Positions 44,068 to 53,009 of a DNA stretch of 64,000 nucleotides are shown piece after piece; the stretch's first letter is position 1, and each line of letters begins with the position of its first letter. The translations under genes were made by a program, and so were the position numbers. Below the pieces are notes generated by a model. That model ran no database searches. It was given only the letters and a program-made list of their open reading frames with translations, and was not told where the DNA came from. Source of the DNA: Carnobacterium divergens DSM 20623 (GTDB lineage Bacteria > Bacillota > Bacilli > Lactobacillales > Carnobacteriaceae); contig NZ_JQLO01000001.1 in NCBI RefSeq assembly GCF_000744255.1, positions 1,922,001 through 1,986,000 of the forward strand, written 5' to 3'.

Positions 44068-45744
44068 ATGTCATTTAGAAACAATAAAAATTTAAATATA
44101 GTTATTTTATTAGCTATTGTAACGCTTTTTTCTTTTTTGCCTTTATTCAATTCAACTTTTTATAGAATGGATGATATTTATTTTGACATGCTTCGAATTG
44201 AGTCAACTAAAGATGCGCTAATCCAAGGGATTTTCCCCTTAAAAATTGCGCCTCATTATTTAAATAATTATGGCTACGGTATCGGCTTTTTTTATTGCCC
44301 TTTATTTATTTATCCAGCAGCATTTCTAAAAATAATTGGCTTTTCTACTGTTACTTCGTTTAAACTATTTTTAGTTGGTTGTGGTTTTGCTGCAACGGCT
44401 TCTATGTATTTTGCGGCTTATAAAATAACCGCTAAAAAATATTTTGCTTTAATCGCAACCATTCTTTATACAACAAGTCACTACAAAATTATCGATACCA
44501 TTTATCGTGGTGCGATTGGCGAAACCTTAGTCTTTATCTTCTTACCCTTTGCCATTCTTGGCGTTCATGAAATGCTTTATGGGGATGGAAAAAAATGGTC
44601 GTATTTAGCGATTGGAATGTCAGGGATTTTCTTGTCTCATGTGTTGGCTAGTTTGCTTTTAGCCATCTATTTAGTTATCAGTTATCTGATTCGAATCAAA
44701 CTTTTATGGCATGAAAAATATCGTATTTTGAACTCCTTGAAAGCAATTGGTGTCACTCTGCTATTGTCTGCCTTTTATTGGATCCCAATGTTTGAGCAGA
44801 TGTTCCATTCACGTTTTTCTTTGAATACAAGTATTGCTAATATCAATTCAAGAGGATTTGAACTTGCAAGTCTATTTGATACAAAAATGGTTAATCAAAC
44901 CATCGACACGCCTTATTCTGTTGGATTTATTTTAATTAGTATTGGTTTATTTGCCTGGATTTATCGCATCAAATTATCCGCTTTTATGAAAACGAGTTTA
45001 ATTTTAGGCTATTGCTTCTTCTTCCTAACATTAAAGTCTTTCTTTTGGACACTTATTTTACCGATCCTACCTTTCTTTAATCAAATTCAGTTTCCTTGGC
45101 GTTTTAATATGTTGGCAACGCCACTTCTTGCCTTAGGAGGCGCCGCTATTTTGTACCAGCTTTTCTTTCAAGAGCGTACCGTACAAACAAAACACTTTGC
45201 CTTAACAGCCATTATCCTTGGCGTTTTTGGTTATGTTGGCTTTTATACATTCCAGTTTCCTTACCAAAGAGAAATGATTACATTTGATGAACATTATTTT
45301 GATAAACCGAATCTTCATAGTGCCATTGGCGCAGGAGAATATTTACCAAAAGGAACCTCTAAACGAATGTTTTTAAATCGTGGAGTTGTTTTTAAACATG
45401 ATGGAAATATTTTATTAGTGGATCGTGTTACAAAGAAAAAAAACAACTTATCGTTTGATTATTTTCTCAATATGAAGGAACAAAAAATTGATGTTCCTTT
45501 AGTTTATTATTATGGCTATCGTTATAAAATTATTCAAGAAGACGGTACGGAAAGTAAAAGCTATCCGGTTAGTGAAAGTAACGATCATACCGTACAAATC
45601 AATACTAAATCTACTCACAGTGGGACCATTTCTATCGATTACGTTCCTACTCTACTCACTAAGATAGCGTATGGTATTACGTTTACTACACTAGTTGGCA
45701 TCTCATTCTTTTATGTAAAAACAAAAAAATTTCCCAGGAAATAA
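44068..45744 (+). CDS. Multi-pass membrane protein, PTPS-related / GT-C-like
   Basis: A 558-residue protein with about 11-12 hydrophobic helices and a C-terminal extracytoplasmic domain (about 410-535) before a last helix. An Asp pair in the first outer loop (RMDDIYFDMLR) and the GYGIGFFYCPLFIYP segment resemble the 6-pyruvoyl-tetrahydropterin-synthase-related membrane family, whose members look like GT-C glycosyltransferases that use lipid-linked sugars. A role in decorating wall polymers is possible but inferred. Monocistronic, with a terminator directly after the stop. Confidence 0.8.
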   Translation: MSFRNNKNLNIVILLAIVTLFSFLPLFNSTFYRMDDIYFDMLRIESTKDALIQGIFPLKIAPHYLNNYGYGIGFFYCPLFIYPAAFLKIIGFSTVTSFKLFLVGCGFAATASMYFAAYKITAKKYFALIATILYTTSHYKIIDTIYRGAIGETLVFIFLPFAILGVHEMLYGDGKKWSYLAIGMSGIFLSHVLASLLLAIYLVISYLIRIKLLWHEKYRILNSLKAIGVTLLLSAFYWIPMFEQMFHSRFSLNTSIANINSRGFELASLFDTKMVNQTIDTPYSVGFILISIGLFAWIYRIKLSAFMKTSLILGYCFFFLTLKSFFWTLILPILPFFNQIQFPWRFNMLATPLLALGGAAILYQLFFQERTVQTKHFALTAIILGVFGYVGFYTFQFPYQREMITFDEHYFDKPNLHSAIGAGEYLPKGTSKRMFLNRGVVFKHDGNILLVDRVTKKKNNLSFDYFLNMKEQKIDVPLVYYYGYRYKIIQEDGTESKSYPVSESNDHTVQINTKSTHSGTISIDYVPTLLTKIAYGITFTTLVGISFFYVKTKKFPRK

Positions 45745-45783
45745 CCCTAAACAAAATAACTCTTTTGTTTAGGGTTATTTTTT
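45742..45783 (+). terminator. Terminator after the PTPS-related membrane protein
   Basis: Perfect 14-base arms AACCCTAAACAAAA and TTTTGTTTAGGGTT around 45743-45776, followed by ATTTTTTATT. The stem begins at the stop codon. Confidence 0.88.
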
Positions 45784-45888
45784 ATTAAAATTCAATTGAT
45801 TCCTCTTACTTTTTTCTTATTTCGAAGTATTTCCAAATAAATTATGCTAAAATAAGCTGATATGAAATTGTTCAAGGAGGAAATTGCT

Positions 45889-46854
45889 GTGAAAAATATT
45901 TTAGTATTACACACTGGTGGGACCATAGCCATGAGTGAAGATCAAACTACTGGAAAAGTAGCTCCTAGTTCAGAAAACCCTTTATTAAATCAAGGGCATT
46001 TATTTGAAAATTTGGCACATTTAGTTGTAGAGGATCTCTTCCAACTGCCTTCTCCTCACGTGACGCCTGTTGAAATGCTGATTTTAAAAAACCGCATTGA
46101 AAAAGCGATTACCCATGAAGGAATTGATGGAGTAATTGTGACTCATGGAACAGATACATTAGAAGAAACAGCTTACTTTTTAGACATTACATTAGATCAC
46201 AATATTCCAATTGTTGTAACTGGTGCCATGCGTTCTAGTAATGAAATCGGTTCAGATGGTCTGTATAATTTTCAAAGTGCCGTATGGGTTGCAACATGTG
46301 AAGAAGCCAAAGACAAGGGTGTTTTAGTCGTAATGAATGATGAAATTCATACCGCTCGCTACGTTACTAAAACTCACACCACTAATGTCGCAACGTTTAG
46401 AACGCCTACGTTTGGACCAATTGGTTTAATTGCTAAAAACAAAGTCTTATTTTTCCAAGAACTAATTGCTGAAGAAAAATTTGAAGTAAATGCAATCAAT
46501 CAAAATGTCTACCTACTAAAAGCTTATGCTGGAATGGATGGCAGTTTATTGCAAGCCCTTGATAATCCCTCTACAGATGGCTTAGTGATTGAAGCGTTAG
46601 GTGCAGGGAATCTTCCACCACACACTTTACCTGCACTAGAAAACCTATTAAACCGTGGTGTTCCAGTCGTTTTAGTTTCCCGTTGCTTTAACGGTGTCGC
46701 TCAAGACGTGTATGATTATGCTGGTGGTGGAAAACGATTAAAAGAAATGGGGGTCATTTTCACGAATGGCTTGAACGGACCTAAAGCTCGAATTAAGTTA
46801 ATGGTCGCTTTAACGAAATATAAAGACCTTGATTCTATCAAAAAATATTTCTAA
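45889..46854 (+). CDS. ansA: L-asparaginase, type I
   Basis: Cytoplasmic asparaginase converting asparagine to aspartate and ammonia. I start at GTG 45889 (321 residues), which has AAGGAGG eight bases upstream; the ATG at 45862 lies before that site and lacks its own. Both active-site blocks are present: HTGGTIAMS with the nucleophilic Thr near residue 11, and THGTDTLEETAYFL with the second Thr-Asp pair. Residues GAMRSSNEIGSDG and NGPKARIKLM are also family-typical. Monocistronic. Confidence 0.93.
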   Translation: MKNILVLHTGGTIAMSEDQTTGKVAPSSENPLLNQGHLFENLAHLVVEDLFQLPSPHVTPVEMLILKNRIEKAITHEGIDGVIVTHGTDTLEETAYFLDITLDHNIPIVVTGAMRSSNEIGSDGLYNFQSAVWVATCEEAKDKGVLVVMNDEIHTARYVTKTHTTNVATFRTPTFGPIGLIAKNKVLFFQELIAEEKFEVNAINQNVYLLKAYAGMDGSLLQALDNPSTDGLVIEALGAGNLPPHTLPALENLLNRGVPVVLVSRCFNGVAQDVYDYAGGGKRLKEMGVIFTNGLNGPKARIKLMVALTKYKDLDSIKKYF

Positions 46855-46868
46855 TAATTGAAAATAGT

Positions 46869-46910
46869 AAAACCCACTCAAGAAAAAGAGAATCTTGGGT
46901 GGGTTTTTTT
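46869..46910 (+). terminator. Terminator of the asparaginase gene
   Basis: Arms AACCCACTCAAGA and TCTTGGGTGGGTT (46871-46883 / 46893-46905, one G:T pair) followed by a T run to 46910. Confidence 0.87.
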
Positions 46911-46929
46911 GGTATTTATTGCATTTTAT

Positions 46930-47316
46930 TTAATTCATTTCTTTAGTATTCTGAAGTTCTTTCTGTATTTTTTTAGGTAACTTTTCTACTATCAAATGAT
47001 AGGATTTTTTCAACAGCACTAAAATATGCCCATCTTCCAGCTCAGTTGTTGATAAATCAATCGAAATCCAATGGGTTTTATTCATATAGTACCCATATGT
47101 AACTGAATGAAAGTCTTCTCGAAGCCTTTCATTGTCTTCTGGCAAACCCTTAACTGTAATAATTTCTTTTCCATCTTTATTTTCACCCATCAATGCATAT
47201 AATTTATCTCCAACGGTAAAGGCCATTGAACCCCATTCTTCCTTTAAGGCAACCTTCGCTCCTGCTAACTTTTTTCCCTCTGCAGTTAAAAAAGCTTGTC
47301 TACTGGCAATGTTCAT
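46930..47316 (-). CDS. MmcQ/YjbR-family protein
   Basis: A 128-residue small cytoplasmic protein of the MmcQ/YjbR double-winged family. It carries the usual features: EEWGSMAFTVGDKLYALMG near the N-terminus, an ITVKGLPEDNERLRE middle and the YGYYMNKTHWISIDL motif late. Function of the family is unknown; a CyaY-like fold has been reported. GAGGGGG precedes the ATG. It is preceded on the other side by the terminator of the decarboxylase gene and is separate from it. Confidence 0.87.
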   Translation of the reverse strand: MNIASRQAFLTAEGKKLAGAKVALKEEWGSMAFTVGDKLYALMGENKDGKEIITVKGLPEDNERLREDFHSVTYGYYMNKTHWISIDLSTTELEDGHILVLLKKSYHLIVEKLPKKIQKELQNTKEMN

Positions 47317-47363
47317 GTTTATTCCCCCTCTTTATCTTCTTCATTTATTTTACTATAAATATA

Positions 47364-47400
47364 GTAAAAAAGGACAGAATGAAGTTCTGTCCTTTTTTAC
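47364..47400 (-). terminator. Terminator of the keto-acid decarboxylase gene
   Basis: Perfect 16-base arms (47364-47379 / 47385-47400) with GGACAGAA core and a 5-base loop. On the minus strand the stem ends in TTTTTTACTAT. It starts three bases after the stop codon. Confidence 0.88.
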
Positions 47401-47403
47401 CGA

Positions 47404-49050
47404 TTAAGAATTTTGTTTTGCAAAGATTTTCCCCAATTTCATAAGCAACTCTGGAGCATCCGTTTGATCCATCACTACTTCAATCCACTGCAATCGATTA
47501 TTGTCTAATCGTGCTGCTTTCAGTGCATTGGCCAATTCAAGTTCCGTTGTCACTTTGTACGTTATGACGGATTGCTCGCTACCACCAAAGACCAAAGGCA
47601 ATTTTTGGTAGTCCCACATGGGAATATCGTTGTAAATTTCATTTGGTCCGTGAATTTCACGTTCCACAGTGTAGCCGTTATTATTAATCACAAAAACGAT
47701 AGGTGTTAATTTTTCTCTTAGTGCCATTCCTAATTCTTGGATTGTTAATTGCAAGGAACCATCCCCAATAAATAGCAAATGACGACTACTTGGATTTGCT
47801 AGCTGACTTCCTAGCATCGCTGGAAAAGTGTAGCCAATTGAGCCCCATAAAGGTTGTCCAATAAAGCTCATTTCTGATTTTAGTGGCACCGTTGATAGAC
47901 CAAAAAATGAGGTTCCTTGTTCTGCTACTGCTGTGTCTCCTTTTTCTAAAAAGCCTTCAATTGCTTCCCAAAAATGGCGTTGTGTTAACACTTGGTTCGT
48001 CGGTTTAATGGATTTCAAACGAGCCATTGGTTGAATGTCACCTTGATATCCTTGATAATCAATAGATGTTAAAGCTTTCATTACAGCTGGTAAATGGATG
48101 CCTTCTAAATGTTCTTCTTTAACAATTACTTCATCACTCGCTAAAGAAAACAATTGCTTTTCAGAAAAATCATAGCTAAAACCTGAAGTGGCGGAATCAG
48201 TTAACTTAGCCCCTAACGCTACTACTAAATCAGCAGTATCCACTCGTTTTCTCAAACCTTCTTCTGTCGGGCTTCCTGCATAAACACCTAAATAATGCTC
48301 ATCTTCTTCATTAAAGACCCCTTTTCCAAAAGGCAAGGTTGTGATTGGCAAATTAAACTTATGAATAAAATCAGCTAAATAGGTTTCTAAATGGAAACTT
48401 GCAAGTTCATTCCCTGCTAATACTACTGGATTCTTAGCTTGTTGTAAGGCTTTTTCTAATTCATGTACTAACTCAACTTCTCTTGCTGAGAGGCTTGCTT
48501 GTTTTGGTAATAGCGGTCCACTAGGTTTTTCAACCACCATCTCGGCAACATCAATAGGTAAGTTCAAGTAAACTGGACGTCGTTTTAAAACTGCAGCTCT
48601 CAATACACGATCAATTTCAGTAACAGCATTTTCTTTTGTTAAGCTCCCAATTGCTTCTGTTACCGACTCGTGCATGTTTTCAAAATGATCAAATTTTCCA
48701 TCGCCTAATGTATGATGGACTAATTTGTGCGCATTTTGAACAGCCATTGTTGGCGATCCAACAATTTGAATCACTGGAACTTTTTCAGCATAGCTACCTG
48801 CAATTCCATTAATCGCGCTTAATTCTCCCACACCAAAAGTGGTCACCAGTGCGGATACTCCCTTAGTTCGTGCATAGCCATCTGCTGCATAGGCTGCATT
48901 TAATTCATTTGCATTTCCAATCCATTTTAAGTTAGGATGCTCTACAATATGATCTAAAAATTTTAAATTATAATCTCCAGGAACACCAAATATTTCTTTG
49001 ATTCCTAACTCACTTAATCGTTCTAACAAATAATCTCCAACTGTGTACAT
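47404..49050 (-). CDS. kdcA: Branched-chain 2-keto-acid decarboxylase (KivD/KdcA-type)
   Basis: Thiamine-diphosphate enzyme that decarboxylates 2-keto acids from Leu, Ile and Val to aldehydes such as 3-methylbutanal. Its start MYTVGDYLLERLSELGIKEI and length (548) match the Lactococcus KivD/KdcA family. The cofactor-activating Glu49 (NANELN), the His112-His113 pair (VHHTLGD), the EQGTSFFG site, the ThDP-Mg motif from GDGSLQLTIQE to NNNGYTVEREIHG are all present. Indole-pyruvate decarboxylase is an alternative. A divergent MarR gene and a palindrome lie upstream. Fits the malty-aroma trait of some carnobacteria. Confidence 0.9.
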   Translation of the reverse strand: MYTVGDYLLERLSELGIKEIFGVPGDYNLKFLDHIVEHPNLKWIGNANELNAAYAADGYARTKGVSALVTTFGVGELSAINGIAGSYAEKVPVIQIVGSPTMAVQNAHKLVHHTLGDGKFDHFENMHESVTEAIGSLTKENAVTEIDRVLRAAVLKRRPVYLNLPIDVAEMVVEKPSGPLLPKQASLSAREVELVHELEKALQQAKNPVVLAGNELASFHLETYLADFIHKFNLPITTLPFGKGVFNEEDEHYLGVYAGSPTEEGLRKRVDTADLVVALGAKLTDSATSGFSYDFSEKQLFSLASDEVIVKEEHLEGIHLPAVMKALTSIDYQGYQGDIQPMARLKSIKPTNQVLTQRHFWEAIEGFLEKGDTAVAEQGTSFFGLSTVPLKSEMSFIGQPLWGSIGYTFPAMLGSQLANPSSRHLLFIGDGSLQLTIQELGMALREKLTPIVFVINNNGYTVEREIHGPNEIYNDIPMWDYQKLPLVFGGSEQSVITYKVTTELELANALKAARLDNNRLQWIEVVMDQTDAPELLMKLGKIFAKQNS

Positions 49051-49163
49051 CTTATTGCCTCCTAAAAACCCTCTTCTTATTTCTACTCTTGTAGTATATT
49101 CTCCAACAGATTATAAGTCAATTATATTGACCTATAATCCAATACCTGTTATTTTTTTATGTA

Positions 49164-49200
49164 TTGATTTCGAAATGAATCAAGTAACTTATGGTATACT
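49164..49200. promoter_or_regulatory. Candidate MarR operator and promoter between kdcA and marR
   Basis: An inverted repeat TTGATT (49164-49169) / AATCAA (49178-49183) with 8 bases between lies just upstream of TATACT (49195-49200), the -10 of the plus-strand marR gene. The -35 is not clear. A MarR dimer binding here could control itself and the divergent decarboxylase. Confidence 0.5.
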
Positions 49201-49232
49201 AACCACAATGAATAACGTAAAGGAGGCTTTTG

Positions 49233-49688
49233 ATGAATCAAGAAGCAATTAACTTTGATAAAAATCTTGCTTTGTTTTATTTTGCGTATCGCGCTTTTAG
49301 CAAAACGGCAGATGATTTAGTAGAAAACTACGGCATTAGTAAAGTTCACCGTCGCATTCTATTTTTTGTAGCTCGGATGCCAGGTTTAACAGTCAATGAA
49401 TTGTTGACTGTATTAGATATTTCAAAACAGGCATTAAACAAGCCTATGCAAGAACTTTTACAAAAAGAGTGGCTTGTAACGAAGCCTAATGAAGCCGATA
49501 AACGAAGTAAGCGAATTTATTTAACCGCGCAAGGAAAGAACATCGACGCTCAAATAAGTGAGGCTCAAAAAGAAAAAATGAAAACCATCTTTCAACAAAC
49601 AGGCGATCCGACAGGTGAGGCTTGGACGAACGTAATGACTGAATATGCTAAGGAAACAGGTACAGATTTTATTGAACGAATTACTTAA
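49233..49688 (+). CDS. MarR-family regulator
   Basis: A 151-residue winged-helix regulator. ATG at 49233 with AAAGGAGG seven bases upstream; the preceding TTG in frame is not needed. DNA-binding part LTVNELLTVLDISKQALNKPMQELLQKEWL followed by the wing NEADKRSKRIYLTAQG. It is divergent from the keto-acid decarboxylase, the likely target. Ligand unknown. A bidirectional terminator follows. Confidence 0.9.
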   Translation: MNQEAINFDKNLALFYFAYRAFSKTADDLVENYGISKVHRRILFFVARMPGLTVNELLTVLDISKQALNKPMQELLQKEWLVTKPNEADKRSKRIYLTAQGKNIDAQISEAQKEKMKTIFQQTGDPTGEAWTNVMTEYAKETGTDFIERIT

Positions 49689-49739
49689 AAAAAGATCAAT
49701 AGCATGACAGATAGTCTCTGTATGTTATTGATCTTTTTT
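49687..49739. terminator. Bidirectional terminator between MarR and ROK genes
   Basis: Arms AAAAAGATCAATA and TATTGATCTTTTT frame an imperfect stem (49687-49739) flanked by A and T runs on both sides; the two genes converge on it. Confidence 0.82.
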
Positions 49740-49755
49740 ATTGATTAAATTCATC

Positions 49756-50691
49756 TTATTTTTCTGCTGGATTCATTTCTTGATAGTGAATTACAGCTCC
49801 TAGTAAGTTCGCATCATTCTTAAATTCACATACTTTAAGAGTTGGAATAGCTGCCCCTACCTGCGAAGACTCTTTTTTGAATAGTCTTTGAAACCATCCT
49901 AGTAATTCCGTGTCTTCTGAAACCAATTTTTCCATCGCTTTTTCAATTCCTGGCACAAATTCATCATTGTTACTGACTCCACCACCGATTCCAATAAATT
50001 CCGGTTCAAAGGCACTATTTAAAGTCACCATAATTTGAGCCAAGCTATCATACATTGCTTGAAGTTCATTGACAGCTACCTCATCGCCTTCTTTGGCTAA
50101 ATCAAAAACTTCCTTTCCTTCAATTGAAGAAGGCATTTGGAATTTCTTTAATGCGACCCTTTTTCCTAAGCTAACTGGTGATGCTTTTGGTGTTTTAAGA
50201 GCTGCTAGCTGTTGGGCGATGGTTTTATCTAGCTCATCTAATTTAAGCTCTTGCTTACGAAGAACTTCGCCATTTTCAACAATTGCAATTCCTACGCCAG
50301 TTCCAATAATAACAAAAAGTGGATGTGTATAGCCTTTGCCAATTCCTTCTTTCATTTCAGCAATTGCCGCACAATTGGCGTCATTTTCCATACTTACAGG
50401 TAAACCTAGTGCCTCTGAAAGTGACTCTTTTATTGGAATTAAATGTAGAAAAGGAACTGCACTCGTTCCACGTATCAATCCCGCCTCTTCATCTACATCA
50501 CCTGGTGTGCTGATAGCCACACCATCAAAAGAATAGGTATTGGCTAGCTTATCTTTTGCTTCATTTAATAAATCAAAAAAACTACCTCGCGTTAACGGTG
50601 TGGGAAATTCATCTTTTTCTTTTAATTCATTTTGATCCCAAACGGCGTATTTTACGGCTGAACCGCCAATATCTACTACTAAAAGAGCCAT
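49756..50691 (-). CDS. ROK-family sugar kinase-like protein
   Basis: A 311-residue ROK protein: phosphate-binding loop VVDIGGSAVKYAVWD, GVAISTPGDVD, MENDANCAA (catalytic Asp) and IIGTGVGIAIVENG. It lacks the Zn-binding CxCGxxGCxE block of most ROK kinases; where it should be there is a 60-residue charged segment rich in Lys and Ala. It shares this with the BglK-like subgroup seen in Gram-positives, so a beta-glucoside or related sugar kinase is possible. AAGGAA precedes the ATG. Substrate is unknown. It overlaps no other gene but is only 21 bases from the thioesterase stop. Confidence 0.85.
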   Translation of the reverse strand: MALLVVDIGGSAVKYAVWDQNELKEKDEFPTPLTRGSFFDLLNEAKDKLANTYSFDGVAISTPGDVDEEAGLIRGTSAVPFLHLIPIKESLSEALGLPVSMENDANCAAIAEMKEGIGKGYTHPLFVIIGTGVGIAIVENGEVLRKQELKLDELDKTIAQQLAALKTPKASPVSLGKRVALKKFQMPSSIEGKEVFDLAKEGDEVAVNELQAMYDSLAQIMVTLNSAFEPEFIGIGGGVSNNDEFVPGIEKAMEKLVSEDTELLGWFQRLFKKESSQVGAAIPTLKVCEFKNDANLLGAVIHYQEMNPAEK

Positions 50692-50712
50692 GCTATTTCC
50701 TTCTTTCTTTAT

Positions 50713-51468
50713 TTATTCGTTTAGAGGTTCCCATACCATACTTGCTTCGCATGAAAGAACGTCATGGTTTACGATTTGATGTGCGGATATAATGCTGCCA
50801 TCTTCTTGGGTGCTAAGGCTAACCTTGCTTTGCACCATATTACCATAGGCTACTTCTTTTTCATATTTGACATTTAATGATTTGATACGATGTGTTTTGA
50901 TAAAATCCAACCCTAATGAATCTAAAAACCAATCTAAATACTTGGAATTATTTACATGTTGATTGGCATCAATATCTAAATAACGCACACGATAATCAAT
51001 TGTTGCAGCTTTTTCTAAATCAACTTTTTCAGGTTTTGGCGTTCGAATTAATTTTTTAGAGGCTTCTACTTGATAAGGTGCCACAACATCTTCTGCAATT
51101 CGTGCCATTTTTCTAGCAGCAAAATCCATTAAAGCAAACGTACAATGAACTTGAACACATAGCTCACCCGTCTCATCAAATGCTTTGAATTCCCGATAGG
51201 TAAACAATTTGTTGTAACTTAATGCTTGTGTTGTAATCGTGATGGTTTCCCCTGCTTCAGGCAGTCGCTGAATGTGAATATCATTTTGTAAAATAATCCA
51301 TGATAATCCCTTTTCTAAGAGAATCGCATCTCCTACGCCTAATTTGTAACTCTGCTCACCTGAAACATAGAGCATAATATTTAACAACATTGGAATGCTG
51401 ATTTGTTTGGTTGCATCACACTCATAGTATTTAACTCGATGCTCTTTTTGATAAATTAGTCCACTCAT
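50713..51468 (-). CDS. Acyl-ACP thioesterase
   Basis: A 251-residue double hot-dog enzyme releasing fatty acids from acyl carrier protein. N-terminal domain: HRVKYYECDATKQISIPML; C-terminal domain with the catalytic region RYLDIDANQHVNNSKYLDWFLDSL containing the conserved Asn/His pair. Length and motifs match the bacterial FatA/OAT family. It probably forms a unit with the downstream ROK gene, though the functions are unrelated. Confidence 0.9.
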   Translation of the reverse strand: MSGLIYQKEHRVKYYECDATKQISIPMLLNIMLYVSGEQSYKLGVGDAILLEKGLSWIILQNDIHIQRLPEAGETITITTQALSYNKLFTYREFKAFDETGELCVQVHCTFALMDFAARKMARIAEDVVAPYQVEASKKLIRTPKPEKVDLEKAATIDYRVRYLDIDANQHVNNSKYLDWFLDSLGLDFIKTHRIKSLNVKYEKEVAYGNMVQSKVSLSTQEDGSIISAHQIVNHDVLSCEASMVWEPLNE

Positions 51469-51682
51469 TTTGTATCCTCACTTTGCTTCCATTTGATTTC
51501 TTCTTTTAGCCTATCACATATTGCAAAAAATAGGGACTATTTCGCTAAATTAGTCATTGATTTTCTATAAATTAAAGCTTTTTATTTCTTTTTCAGATAA
51601 GATAATCTCTACTAAAACAATAGACAACTTAACAATTAGAGAAGGTATTTTGCAACTAATGTACAAAAAAATGTAACAAACC

Positions 51683-51710
51683 TTGAACTAATTGTTTTTT
51701 CGTCTATATT
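51683..51710 (+). promoter_or_regulatory. Promoter of the LytTR-DUF3021 pair
   Basis: TTGAAC (51683-51688), 16 bases, TATATT (51705-51710); an RBS AAGGAGG follows and the ATG is at 51746. Upstream lie AT-rich direct-repeat-like elements (CAACTT near 51625, CAACTA near 51655) that could be LytTR sites, unproven. Confidence 0.6.
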
Positions 51711-51745
51711 ATACTATTCTTAAAACAGAAAAGGAGGTACAACCA

Positions 51746-52195
51746 ATGAACTTTAACTTTAAATCTGATTCAACAATTCCTACTATGAATGCAATCATCT
51801 CTACAAATCCATCTGACCAGGATAAATGGGAAATCATTAAACATACTCTCGACTCAATCTCACTATCACTAACCGTTATTAATCCCAAAAATAATCGTCA
51901 ACTACTTATTAAGTTAGCTGAAATCGTTGCAATTGAATCAAAAAATCGATACTGCGTCGTGCAAACCTTAACTAATCAACATTTTTATTTAAATAATCGA
52001 TTAAAAAATATTCTCAGTACAATAAAATCAACCCACTTTATTCAAATCAATAATCAAACTATTGTAAATTTAACATATGTAAAGCATTTTTCGACAACTA
52101 CAAACGCTCGAATTGAAGTTGTACTACAAAATGACCTTATGTATTTTGTAAACAGGCACTACATTAAAATTTTTAGGAGGAACCTGTCATGTTAA
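51746..52195 (+). CDS. LytTR-domain regulator
   Basis: A 149-residue DNA-binding protein, ATG at 51746 with AAGGAGG eight bases upstream. The N-terminal about 50 residues are unassigned; the C-terminal part (about 50-145) is a LytTR domain: LIKLAEIVAIESKNRYCVVQT, HFYLNNRLKNILST and FIQINNQTIVNLTYVKHFS. No receiver domain is present. It overlaps the next membrane-protein gene by seven bases, the standard LytTR/DUF3021 operon in lactic acid bacteria, where the membrane partner inhibits or senses for the regulator. Confidence 0.9.
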   Translation: MNFNFKSDSTIPTMNAIISTNPSDQDKWEIIKHTLDSISLSLTVINPKNNRQLLIKLAEIVAIESKNRYCVVQTLTNQHFYLNNRLKNILSTIKSTHFIQINNQTIVNLTYVKHFSTTTNARIEVVLQNDLMYFVNRHYIKIFRRNLSC

Positions 52196-52584
52196 ATCAA
52201 TTAAAACAAGCTTTTTTTCAAGTCTTCACACTAACTCTTTTATGGGAAGTTCTTCTTCATATTTTATTTAAATTTCAAATTCAGTTAGTAAATGCCGTTG
52301 GAATTGCTTTGATTTCTGCATGTATTTTTGGTGTTTTTTATAATCTTTTATGGAATTATCTACTATTTAAAGCTAGTTGGAATATACTGATATCCTCAAT
52401 TTTCAATACATTGGCTGGATTTTTAGTAATCTTCTTAGTTTCACACAATTTATTTTTATTTATTAAACCTTGGATAATCATCATTTTTGTTTTAACTCTC
52501 CTACTTCATACTATTGCTTTTTATTTTTACGCACGTTTTCAAAATCAAAAACATGTCCGTGAATTAAATAACTATTTGTCTTAA
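52189..52584 (+). CDS. DUF3021-like membrane protein, LytTR partner
   Basis: A 131-residue protein with four membrane helices and a short cytoplasmic tail (FQNQKHVRELNNYL). Size, topology and overlap with the LytTR gene make it the DUF3021-type partner. RBS TAGGAGG lies within the end of the upstream gene. A stem-loop follows the gene. Confidence 0.85.
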   Translation: MLNQLKQAFFQVFTLTLLWEVLLHILFKFQIQLVNAVGIALISACIFGVFYNLLWNYLLFKASWNILISSIFNTLAGFLVIFLVSHNLFLFIKPWIIIIFVLTLLLHTIAFYFYARFQNQKHVRELNNYLS

Positions 52585-52600
52585 AACATCCCTAAATAAA

Positions 52601-52638
52601 CATATTAAAGAATTCACCATCTTTAATATGCTTATTTT
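52601..52638 (+). terminator. Terminator of the LytTR-DUF3021 pair
   Basis: Perfect 10-base arms CATATTAAAG (52601-52610) / CTTTAATATG (52621-52630) followed by CTTATTTTTT. The stretch 52640-52775 shows nothing else. Confidence 0.82.
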
Positions 52639-52775
52639 TTAGATTAATTTTGATACAACAATCCTACTAATTAAATTTGGCAGAAATAAAAATGAATTTT
52701 ATTACCGTTGGTTAATTGTCAAAAATTCTACTATCTATTGATTTTTAATTTCCTAAAAGATGTTTCCAGTAAGAA

Positions 52776-53009
52776 TTAACATGCAGATTTCCCTATTGTT
52801 TTATTTTTCAACGCCATTCCAAACATATATTCATCAACACTATCGACACACTTGATATTTTCAAAATTTGTCATGATTGATGTATGAATATCCTCCATGG
52901 TGTAATCCATTGGAAAAATTAAGATTTTACTAATCATTCTTTCTTCTATGGTAGTAAATACAACGGAATAAATCAGCACATCATTCCAATAATCTTCAAT
53001 CTTTTTCAT
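52776..53009 (-). CDS. Small hypothetical protein (paralogue of 32226-32441)
   Basis: A 77-residue soluble protein without signal peptide; I do not recognise the family. It aligns over about 65 residues with the 71-residue protein at 32226-32441 (IEDYWNDVLIYSVVF / IEEYWKDDVIYYVEF; ISKILIF / ISKALVL; DYTMEDI / EYSIEEV), about one third identical by eye. Its start overlaps the stop of the secreted 171-residue protein by four bases (ATGA), so it is translationally coupled to it and to the Mga regulator. Perhaps an intracellular factor serving surface proteins; not established. Confidence 0.78.
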   Translation of the reverse strand: MKKIEDYWNDVLIYSVVFTTIEERMISKILIFPMDYTMEDIHTSIMTNFENIKCVDSVDEYMFGMALKNKTIGKSAC

